A stretch of DNA of 31,955 nucleotides, from positions 1 through 31,955 of IMG/VR virus record IMGVR_UViG_3300023235_000082. The stretch is one strand, 5' to 3'. Under the pieces are notes generated by a model that made no database searches, was not told where the DNA came from, and worked only from the letters and a program-made list of their open reading frames with translations. Both the position numbers and the translations under genes were made by a program. Origin of the DNA: a virus. Each line of letters begins with the position of its first letter. The first letter of the stretch is position 1. Below, piece by piece: positions 24,414 to 30,532 of the stretch.

Positions 24414-24779
24414 ATGGCTGATTTTAATATACTAACGCATGAAACTATTGATCTATTTGCTTTAAAGCATTATGATAATGGTGGTGCTAGTAAAGAAGAA
24501 TTTGAAGATGATCTAAAACGTTTTAAGTATCTAAAGAGATTATTTAGAAAGTATGATACATCTAAAGAATTCAAGTCAAGACTAATTATTAATCATGTAA
24601 TTATTTTGGCAAATGTATTCGGTATTGACGCTGCAACTACACTATTGTTTTTTAAAATAGATAAAGAACATTGGAGTATATTAAAAACGATTCTTATCTT
24701 TTTAAATTATATGCCAGAAGACGAAATGATTGATGTAGAAATAGATCAAAACGTAATGGAAGAATTAAAAAGGATATAA
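24414..24779 (+). CDS. Conserved T4-like protein of unknown function
   Basis: A 121-residue helical protein starting MADFNILTHETIDLFALKHY. FEDDLKRFKYLKRLFRKYDT and LIINHVIILANVFGIDAATT are well conserved in marine T4-likes as I remember them. No membrane segment is certain; the ILKTILIFLNYMP stretch is hydrophobic. No clear Shine-Dalgarno precedes the ATG (GTGAATAAATT), and the 40-nt gap upstream holds nothing I can name. It is followed after 1 nt by the next gene, with which it probably forms a pair. Confidence 0.65.
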   Translation: MADFNILTHETIDLFALKHYDNGGASKEEFEDDLKRFKYLKRLFRKYDTSKEFKSRLIINHVIILANVFGIDAATTLLFFKIDKEHWSILKTILIFLNYMPEDEMIDVEIDQNVMEELKRI

Positions 24780-24780
24780 A

Positions 24781-25338
24781 ATGGGAAGAATCATAGACGC
24801 CTTAATCGCTTATCGATTATTAAAACTATTAATAACACCTTTCAAGAAGACCAAAGCATATGAACTTGGTATTATTGACGAAAAAGGTAAAGTTTTAATT
24901 AAATCAAAACAACTTGAAAAATCATTCCCTCCAATCAAACGACAAGAAGCAAGAAAGTCATACACTTTACTTATTCGTTTTGTATTCAATCTTAAAAGAA
25001 TACTATCAAAAGTAGGCATAAGAGGTGCTTTAGGTTCAGCAGCTGCTGCCGCAATCGCATTTTTTAGAGAACAAAACGATTACAATCCCATCATAGAAAA
25101 AGAAGTTTACAAACATATCAAAGAACAAGGTTTTGAATTTGATATTAGCGAGAACTATGGTGAACCTATATCTCACGGTAAATACATAGTAAACAAAGAC
25201 ATTTATGATTTAGAAGGTCAAATTGTCATAAATAGTGGTGAGGTTATTGATTTCAATGAAGACACACAACCTATCATGGGTTATGATGTATTCAAGTATA
25301 ATAATGCATTTTTAACAACAGAGGATTTAAATGGCTAA
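24781..25338 (+). CDS. Conserved T4-like protein with Ala-rich hydrophobic segment
   Basis: A 185-residue protein. The basic N-terminal half (MGRIIDALIAYRLLKLLITP and TPFKKTKAYELGIIDEKGK) resembles a family seen next to the 24414 gene in related phages. A short Ala-rich segment near residues 80-96 (RGALGSAAAAAIAFFRE) could insert in a membrane or pack as a helix. The C-terminal part (HGKYIVNKDIYDLEGQIVIN) is beta-like. Function unknown. Ribosome-binding site AAAAGGATATAAA; it overlaps the next gene by 8 bases. Confidence 0.65.
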   Translation: MGRIIDALIAYRLLKLLITPFKKTKAYELGIIDEKGKVLIKSKQLEKSFPPIKRQEARKSYTLLIRFVFNLKRILSKVGIRGALGSAAAAAIAFFREQNDYNPIIEKEVYKHIKEQGFEFDISENYGEPISHGKYIVNKDIYDLEGQIVINSGEVIDFNEDTQPIMGYDVFKYNNAFLTTEDLNG

Positions 25339-26383
25339 ATCAAGTTTCAAAGATATGATTTTTAAACTTCTTCAAAAAGATGAAGATAGTCAAATGGGAT
25401 ATGTGGTAAAATTTGCCAAGAGTAAAGGTGGTAAGATATCAACTGCTTGGTATAAGAGTGAAGTTGATGCTAAAAAAGCATTATATATGTTAAAGAAAGA
25501 TGGTCTTAACGGTATCATAACAAGAGGACCTATGGATGAAGGTAAATCTTATAATGTAAATAATAATGTAGGATCATCAAAATATGTTATTAATTTTCAT
25601 AATGGTATTAAAAAACATAACGATGGAAGTAATTTTTATGATATAAAAACTTTTAAAAATATTCCTGATTTAAATAATTTTGAAAAAGAATTAAAATCAA
25701 AAGGATATATAAAAGAAGACACTCCAGCAAATGCAACTGGTACTGCTGTTGTAGGAACTGGTGATGATTCTTCTACTGTCGTTGTTAAGAAGAAAAAAGA
25801 ATTACAATCTAAATTAATGAAAAGATTTAAGATTAAAGAAACAATTGATAGAGTAATCCCTGATTTATTTGAAGAAGAAGATGAGATTACAAAAAGAACA
25901 AATCAATTAAAAGAACTTGCTTTAAAATCAGAAGGTGCTGCTGTACCTAAAGACAAAGATACAGATCAACCTAAAAAATATGTTGCTGGTCTTTCTGATA
26001 AAGAAAAGAAATCACACGATAGACATTTAGAAAAACAAGGTAAGAAATCTGATAGTGATAAGTCTGCTTACAAACAATCACCTGCTGACAAAGTTGCAAA
26101 GACTAAACCATCAAAATTTACAAACAAGTTTAAACAAATGTATGGTGAAGAAACTTTAGATGAAGTGACAGCAGTAAAAAACAAAGCAGAAAAATCAGGT
26201 ATGCCTTATCCTATATTAAAGAAAGTATATGATAGAGGAATGGCTGCATGGAAAGGTGGTCATAGACCTGGTACTACACCACAACAATGGGCACTTGCTA
26301 GAGTAAATTCATTTATAACTAAAAGTCCAGGAACTTGGGGTAAGGCGGATAGTGATCTTGCTAAACAAGTAAAAGGATCATAA
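25331..26383 (+). CDS. Mosaic protein with DUF5824- and DUF5872-like segments
   Basis: A 350-residue basic protein with several modules. Residues about 22-70 (MGYVVKFAKSKGGKISTAWY and VDAKKALYMLKKDGLNGI) match the module in the 17833 protein. KYVAGLSDKEKKSHDRHLEK with KTKPSKFTNKFKQMYG resembles DUF5824, and AAWKGGHRPGTTPQQWALAR with VNSFITKSPGTWGKADSDLA resembles DUF5872; both types also occur in giant viruses as I recall, and the names should be checked. The N-terminus MAKSSFKDMIFKLLQ is a weak leader match. Possible DNA-associated head protein; not proven. Ribosome-binding site GAGGATTTAA. Confidence 0.65.
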   Translation: MAKSSFKDMIFKLLQKDEDSQMGYVVKFAKSKGGKISTAWYKSEVDAKKALYMLKKDGLNGIITRGPMDEGKSYNVNNNVGSSKYVINFHNGIKKHNDGSNFYDIKTFKNIPDLNNFEKELKSKGYIKEDTPANATGTAVVGTGDDSSTVVVKKKKELQSKLMKRFKIKETIDRVIPDLFEEEDEITKRTNQLKELALKSEGAAVPKDKDTDQPKKYVAGLSDKEKKSHDRHLEKQGKKSDSDKSAYKQSPADKVAKTKPSKFTNKFKQMYGEETLDEVTAVKNKAEKSGMPYPILKKVYDRGMAAWKGGHRPGTTPQQWALARVNSFITKSPGTWGKADSDLAKQVKGS

Positions 26384-26670
26384 TGGTTAAATCTTATAAA
26401 ACATTTATCAAAGAGTATTCTATGGGACTTCAAGTACCTTCTACAAGTTATTTGAAAGGCGTTGGTTCTTTAAAGAATTTGACAAAGAAAGAAACTTCTT
26501 CAATGAATACAGCAGGAGGTGATGTTGCTTCTAAATCTTCAGCATTATCTAATGGAACATCATTGAAAAAGAATGAAGTATCTGATAAACTTAAAGGTAA
26601 AGTATTAGATAGAAAAATTAAAAGAATGAAAGCAAAAGTTATGACAAAGAAGTTTTTGTCAAGACCGTAA
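26383..26670 (+). CDS. Small basic protein with capsid-targeting-like leader (internal-protein candidate)
   Basis: A 95-residue Lys/Ser-rich protein. Its start MVKSYKTFIKEYSMG is one of the best matches in the window to the T4 leader MKTYQEFIAEA: S-Y-K-T-F-I-K-E, cleavage-like I-K-E at 9-11. The body has low complexity and a very basic C-terminus (GKVLDRKIKRMKAKVMTKKF), like T4 internal proteins IPI-IPIII that fill the head and are injected. Ribosome-binding site AAAGGATCATA, ATG overlapping the previous stop by one base. Confidence 0.6.
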   Translation: MVKSYKTFIKEYSMGLQVPSTSYLKGVGSLKNLTKKETSSMNTAGGDVASKSSALSNGTSLKKNEVSDKLKGKVLDRKIKRMKAKVMTKKFLSRP

Positions 26671-26679
26671 AGGATAATC

Positions 26680-27168
26680 ATGGGACAATTTAACGATAAA
26701 ATATTAGCAGAATTTCAACCACCTAAAAAGTGGAAACTAGGTAGAGATTTATCATACACTACAAGTGATCTTACATCAGACGAAGTTAGATCATTACACG
26801 GCGTTGGTGTAGCAGTAGTAAGAGATACAAACAAAACTGAAACTATTACAGTACCAACTGGATTTATAACTGATCTAGCATCCACACCAAGAATATTATG
26901 GAATGTAATTGCACCATTTGATGTTGCAAGAGCAGCCATTGTACATGACTTATTATACAAGGCGATAAGAAATTACAGATGGGGAAAAGGTGCAATAGAA
27001 GAAGACAAAGAATTAATTGCAAAGGCTAAAAAGGCGTCTGATAAAGTATTCCTTTTAGCAATGAAAGACGCACACCCTAAAGTATCAAGATGGAAGATTT
27101 ACTGTGCTTGGAAAGCAGTTGATCTATTTGGTAGATGGTCAATCATACCTAACGAGAGTAATATATAA
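26680..27168 (+). CDS. DUF1353 family protein
   Basis: A 162-residue protein with the DUF1353 signature: ITVPTGFITDLASTPRILWN, then AAIVHDLLYKAI with the conserved H-D, and VFLLAMKDAHPKVSRWKIYC. DUF1353 proteins are common in phage genomes, often near lysis or tail genes; their biochemical role is unknown to me, although the conserved D and H-D residues suggest metal binding. The N-terminus MGQFNDKILAEFQPP contains L-A-E. Ribosome-binding site AAAGGATAATC. It is followed by TAATG overlap with the first small membrane-type gene. Confidence 0.85.
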   Translation: MGQFNDKILAEFQPPKKWKLGRDLSYTTSDLTSDEVRSLHGVGVAVVRDTNKTETITVPTGFITDLASTPRILWNVIAPFDVARAAIVHDLLYKAIRNYRWGKGAIEEDKELIAKAKKASDKVFLLAMKDAHPKVSRWKIYCAWKAVDLFGRWSIIPNESNI

Positions 27169-27437
27169 TGTGGTTCTTTTTAATTAAATCTATCGTAGGT
27201 GCAGTTGTAGGTCAATCTACAAATACTTGGTTTAAGAAAACTAAAATGGGTATGTGGTTCTATAAGAAGATGGATTCTTGTTATAATTGGGCTGCTAAAA
27301 GATATCATATAGATGTATTGACAAAAGAAGAAAAAGAGATTAAGAAGTTTCCTGCTCTAACAACAAAGATAGATAAGTTAGAAGATCAACTAGCGAAACT
27401 TAAAGTAGAAATAACAAAAATAAGAGGTAAAAAATAA
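27168..27437 (+). CDS. Small membrane-associated protein with coiled-coil tail
   Basis: An 89-residue protein. The N-terminal MWFFLIKSIVGAVVGQSTNT is hydrophobic and may lie in the membrane; FKKTKMGMWFYKKMDSCYNW is basic-aromatic; the C-terminal KIDKLEDQLAKLKVEITKI is a coiled coil. It is coupled by TAATG overlaps to both neighbours, so it is part of the lysis-like or envelope cassette. No function can be assigned. Confidence 0.6.
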   Translation: MWFFLIKSIVGAVVGQSTNTWFKKTKMGMWFYKKMDSCYNWAAKRYHIDVLTKEEKEIKKFPALTTKIDKLEDQLAKLKVEITKIRGKK

Positions 27438-27544
27438 TGTTTTTAACAATTGGATTACTTATAGGTTTTATACTAGGATGGTATGTCAACGAGAAGTTTG
27501 AAGACTTAGCTGCTGGTATTAAACTATTAAAATTCTGGAAGTAA
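27437..27544 (+). CDS. 35-residue single-span membrane peptide
   Basis: A short gene reading MFLTIGLLIGFILGWYVNEK, then FEDLAAGIKLLKFWK and stop TAA at 27542-27544. It starts in the TAATG overlap of the upstream stop and ends 3 nt before the next ATG, which fills an otherwise unexplained 110-nt gap exactly. The Gly-rich hydrophobic segment (residues 1-17) spans a membrane and the rest is amphipathic. Possible small holin or antiholin, or a membrane regulator; inferred only. Confidence 0.6.
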   Translation: MFLTIGLLIGFILGWYVNEKFEDLAAGIKLLKFWK

Positions 27545-27547
27545 ATT

Positions 27548-28018
27548 ATGTTTGGATCATTGAAGATTGCCATGGTGGTAATATTAATTACTAGTGTCGC
27601 AGGTGCTGGTATGTATGTGATGAAGTTAAGATCAGATAATGCTATTCTAAAAGCAAATCAACTCAAATTAGAATCAGCAGTCGCTGATCAACAAGAACTT
27701 TTACAAAGTCAGAAGAAAGACTTTGATGATATACTAGCGGCAAATCAAAAGATGAATGAGTTAGTAAGTGTTCTTAAAAAAGACCTTACAGATTTAGATA
27801 AAAGATTCAATAAAAAAAATAGAGATGTAGGCAAACTTGCAATTGCTAAAACAGAATCTATTGAGAGAATAACAAACGGTGCAAGTGCATTGGCTACAAG
27901 ATGTATTGAGATTGCAAGTGGATCACAATTAACGGAGAAAGAAAAGAATGCTACAAAGAAGTCAGAAATCAATTCTGAATGTCCTTCAATAGCAAATCCG
28001 AATTTCATAAATTATTAA
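27548..28018 (+). CDS. Rz-like inner-membrane spanin candidate
   Basis: A 156-residue protein with an N-terminal membrane anchor near residues 6-26 (KIAMVVILITSVAGAGMYVM), a periplasmic coiled coil (KLESAVADQQELLQSQKKDF and further to about 100), and a C-terminal segment ATRCIEIASGSQLTEKEKNA ... EINSECPSIANPNF that I know from Rz-type spanins of T4-like phages. Rz-type spanins bridge to an outer-membrane lipoprotein and fuse the two membranes at lysis. A lipoprotein gene follows at 28075, consistent with a spanin pair. Confidence 0.65.
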   Translation: MFGSLKIAMVVILITSVAGAGMYVMKLRSDNAILKANQLKLESAVADQQELLQSQKKDFDDILAANQKMNELVSVLKKDLTDLDKRFNKKNRDVGKLAIAKTESIERITNGASALATRCIEIASGSQLTEKEKNATKKSEINSECPSIANPNFINY

Positions 28019-28040
28019 TCTTTACCCAGAATGGAGACAA

Positions 28041-28082
28041 ATGCTAAGTGAAAGAATGAAAAGAAGGTGGGCAAATGCGTAA
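28041..28082 (+). CDS. Possible 13-residue leader peptide
   Basis: ATGGAGACAA-ATG gives MLSERMKRRWANA and stops at 28080-28082, overlapping the start (28075) of the lipoprotein gene by 8 bases. The ribosome-binding site is good and the peptide is basic. It may couple translation to the lipoprotein. Coding status is uncertain at this length. Confidence 0.3.
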   Translation: MLSERMKRRWANA

Positions 28083-28428
28083 TATTATATTAGTTATTTT
28101 ATTAGGTTTTGTATTAACAGGTTGTTCAGGTGTAAAAACTTTAGAGATATTTAAGAAAGAAGTACCTAGAGAAAATCTAAATTTAGATAAACCCACACCA
28201 TTAGAACTAGAAAATTTAAAATGGATTATTATCACTAGTGAAAATGCAGAAGAAGTATTTAAGAAGTTAGAAGAACAAGGTATTGATCCTGTGTTATGGG
28301 GACTAACAGATAAAGACTTTGAAATGTTAGCAAAGAACTTTGCTCAAATAAGAAACCAATTAACAATAACAAATGAGTTACTAGACAAGTATAAAGAATA
28401 CTACGAACCTAAACCTAAGATTAAATAA
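28075..28428 (+). CDS. Lipoprotein, outer-membrane spanin or lysis-cassette candidate
   Basis: A 117-residue protein with a lipoprotein signal: MRNIILVILLGFVLTGC with lipobox L-T-G-C17, so lipidated and probably outer-membrane. The mature part has a short Pro-containing linker, then WIIITSENAEEVFKKLEEQG and LWGLTDKDFEMLAKNFAQIR, a conserved domain that I recall next to Rz-type genes in marine phages, and ends KYKEYYEPKPKIK. It directly follows the Rz-like gene, so it is the best outer-spanin candidate, although longer and less proline-rich than a classic Rz1. Confidence 0.6.
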   Translation: MRNIILVILLGFVLTGCSGVKTLEIFKKEVPRENLNLDKPTPLELENLKWIIITSENAEEVFKKLEEQGIDPVLWGLTDKDFEMLAKNFAQIRNQLTITNELLDKYKEYYEPKPKIK

Positions 28429-28703
28429 TGTTTTTTGATATATTAACACAATTTGGATTACCTGTTGCGGCTGCTATTACCATGGGTGTATTCATTTATA
28501 TTATTTTAAAATATATCTTAGGTGGCGTTGTAGGTTCAGTAAAAGGTTTACACGGTATCATTATGGGTTTAGAAAACAGAATAGATACAATGAATAACGA
28601 CTTGATACATATTGATACTTTAATATCAGCAGCTTTACATTTAAAACCTGATTTAGATAGAATTGCTAGAGCAGATGGTAAAGATGACGCAAGGAAAGAT
28701 TAA
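28428..28703 (+). CDS. Small single-span membrane protein (paralogue A)
   Basis: A 91-residue protein. MFFDILTQFGLPVAAAITMG and VFIYIILKYIL form one membrane span near residues 10-31, followed by a helical soluble tail (RIDTMNNDLIHIDTLISAAL). It shares its plan, the I-L-x-Q-[FY]-G opening and the -x-N-D-L-I-x-I- motif with the next gene. One-span proteins with coiled-coil tails are frequent in phage lysis regions, so a holin or antiholin role is possible. TAATG overlap with the lipoprotein gene. Confidence 0.6.
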   Translation: MFFDILTQFGLPVAAAITMGVFIYIILKYILGGVVGSVKGLHGIIMGLENRIDTMNNDLIHIDTLISAALHLKPDLDRIARADGKDDARKD

Positions 28704-28954
28704 TGCCAATTTTAGAAATACTTAATCAATACGGTTTTGCGACACTGGCTGCTATTGCTATGGGTTGGTTTATTTGGTTCATCTATAATTTCATAACACA
28801 AGAAGTCACTAAAAAATTAAGTGAAGCTTCAGGCGCACTAATACAATTATTAGATAAAATAAGAAGACTTGATAACGACCTTATAAGAATTAAGGCAAAA
28901 TTAAACACTATTTTAACGATTAGAGAACTAGAAAAAAATAAAGACAAAGATTAA
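28703..28954 (+). CDS. Small single-span membrane protein (paralogue B)
   Basis: An 83-residue protein. MPILEILNQYGFATLAAIAM and GWFIWFIYNFI give one membrane span, then a charged helical tail (LLDKIRRLDNDLIRIKAKLN). Shared with paralogue A: IL-x-Q-[FY]-G, a central A-x-A-I-x-M-G and N-D-L-I-x-I, so the two likely arose by tandem duplication. Joined to A by a TAATG overlap. A holin/antiholin pair is an attractive but unproven reading. Confidence 0.6.
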   Translation: MPILEILNQYGFATLAAIAMGWFIWFIYNFITQEVTKKLSEASGALIQLLDKIRRLDNDLIRIKAKLNTILTIRELEKNKDKD

Positions 28955-28958
28955 TTTA

Positions 28959-28966
28959 GATAAATA
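28959..28966 (+). promoter_or_regulatory. Possible late promoter (GATAAATA)
   Basis: Seven of eight bases match the late box, in the 69-nt gap before the 29024 gene. Predicted start near 28972, leaving a 52-nt leader. Weak evidence. Confidence 0.25.
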
Positions 28967-29023
28967 TAAGAAGTATTATGAAACTGACTTGACAATCAAA
29001 AAATAAAAGAAAAGGTTTCATAC

Positions 29024-29479
29024 ATGGATGAATTACACAAATTACAAACTAAAGTAGCTTTGCTTGAAAAAGATGCTAAGACAGGTCAAGATATACACAA
29101 TAGATTAGAAACCGCAATAAGCAAATTATCTGATTGTGCTATAAGCATTAAGGGTATGCTTGCTCAACAAGAGCAAAAACTAACTAAAGCAGAAGAAACA
29201 GATGAAGATATCTTTATCACTTTAGAATCTCGTAGAAAAGAATGGGATAATGATTTAAAAGAACTTCATTCCAGAATAACTACTAATAGTAGAGAATTAA
29301 GAGAACATCAAGTACAATCCGAAAACACAATGTTAAATGAGCTTCGGTCTATGAAACATCAACTATCAGCAAGAGTTGGTGTATTAGAAAAGTGGAGATG
29401 GTTAATTATTGGTGGTGCTATTATTATTGGACTAATGATGTCTAATCCTAGTGATAATATATGGGAGTTTTTAAGCTAA
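29024..29479 (+). CDS. C-terminally anchored coiled-coil membrane protein
   Basis: A 151-residue protein: a long coiled coil (MDELHKLQTKVALLEKDAKT onward through about 120) and a C-terminal membrane span (WRWLIIGGAIIIGLMMSNP) near residues 123-142, ending NIWEFLS. This type, with an L-x-x-K-V-A-L-L-E opening, recurs in marine T4-like genomes. The tail anchor with an N-terminal cytoplasmic coil resembles some phage membrane or lysis-timing proteins, but no function is established. No strong ribosome-binding site (AAAGGTTTCATAC). Confidence 0.6.
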   Translation: MDELHKLQTKVALLEKDAKTGQDIHNRLETAISKLSDCAISIKGMLAQQEQKLTKAEETDEDIFITLESRRKEWDNDLKELHSRITTNSRELREHQVQSENTMLNELRSMKHQLSARVGVLEKWRWLIIGGAIIIGLMMSNPSDNIWEFLS

Positions 29480-29483
29480 TCGC

Positions 29484-29512
29484 TTGACAATTAATCATTT
29501 ATTTGATATAAT
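29484..29512 (+). promoter_or_regulatory. Consensus sigma70 promoter giving a leaderless primase mRNA
   Basis: TTGACA (29484-29489), 17 nt, TATAAT (29507-29512). With +1 seven bases after the end of the -10, transcription starts at 29519, the A of the primase ATG. No Shine-Dalgarno exists between. Confidence 0.75.
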
Positions 29513-29518
29513 AAGTCT

Positions 29519-30532
29519 ATGTCAAGTTATATAGATACCAAGTTTATCAACCTTCTATCAGCAAGACTTCCTAAGTTTAAAAGAAAAGCAGAGTATCTAT
29601 TCAATTTTAGATGTCCGCATTGTGGTGACTCTCAGAAATCACAATCAAAAGCTAGGGGTTTTGTCTATAAGAAGAAAAATGATATGTTCTTTAAGTGCCA
29701 CAACTGTGGTGTAGGACAATCATTAGGTAATCTAATTAAACATCTTGACCCTAATCTATATAAAGAATACATATTTGAAAGATTTAAAGATGGTAAACCT
29801 ACAAAAGATAAACCTGAGTTTGACTTTACACCATCAAAAGAACTAAAGACTAGAACTGCTGATGAGAAGTCATTAAATGAATTACAATCATTTGACAAGT
29901 TAGTACAAACACACCCAGCAAAACAATTCGTATTCAAAAGACTTATACCTAAAGAACATTGGGATAAGTTTTTCTTCTGTCCTAACTTCTATGAGTGGAC
30001 TAATACTATTGTACCTAATAAGTTTACAGATTTAAGACAAGATCATCCTAGAGTTGTAATACCTTTCTATGATAGAGCAGGTAAATTCTTTGCGTTTCAA
30101 GGTCGTGCCTTTGGTAAAGAACAACCAAAGTATATCACAATCAAGTTTGATGAAACAAAAGAAAAGATATATGGTCTTGATAGATTAGATTTGAATAAAC
30201 CTGTTATGGTAACAGAAGGTCCTATTGATAGTTTGTTCTTAGATAACGCTATTGCTCTTGCAGGTGCAGACGCTAACATTAAAATACAACCTCAACAATG
30301 TACTATGATATTTGATAACGAACCTCGTAATAAAGAAATTGTGAATAGAATGATAAAAGCTGTAGATAAAAATTATAATGTCGCAGTATGGCCAAAATCG
30401 TTGAAATACAAAGATATAAATGATATAATAATGTCAGGAAAGACAGCAACAGAAGTACAAACTCTTATAAGTAATAACACACATTGCGGACTAACAGCAC
30501 TTCAAAACATCAATAACTGGAAAAGGATCTAA
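29519..30532 (+). CDS. 61: DNA primase gp61
   Basis: A 337-residue T4-type primase. The N-terminal zinc-binding domain has C32-P-H-C35 and C60-H-N-C63. The Toprim-type catalytic part has VMVTEGPIDSLFLDNAIAL, the conserved E-G-P-x-D-S, and TMIFDNEPRNKEI with the second acidic cluster. Gp61 makes RNA primers for lagging-strand synthesis together with helicase gp41. Length matches T4 gp61 (342). It is the first gene after a consensus promoter and has no leader. The ribonucleotide reductase gene follows immediately. Confidence 0.92.
   Translation: MSSYIDTKFINLLSARLPKFKRKAEYLFNFRCPHCGDSQKSQSKARGFVYKKKNDMFFKCHNCGVGQSLGNLIKHLDPNLYKEYIFERFKDGKPTKDKPEFDFTPSKELKTRTADEKSLNELQSFDKLVQTHPAKQFVFKRLIPKEHWDKFFFCPNFYEWTNTIVPNKFTDLRQDHPRVVIPFYDRAGKFFAFQGRAFGKEQPKYITIKFDETKEKIYGLDRLDLNKPVMVTEGPIDSLFLDNAIALAGADANIKIQPQQCTMIFDNEPRNKEIVNRMIKAVDKNYNVAVWPKSLKYKDINDIIMSGKTATEVQTLISNNTHCGLTALQNINNWKRI

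Noticed and set aside
28989-29017. TTGACA before the 29024 gene as a sigma70 promoter
   Set aside because: No acceptable -10 at 15-19 nt (AAGGTT region).
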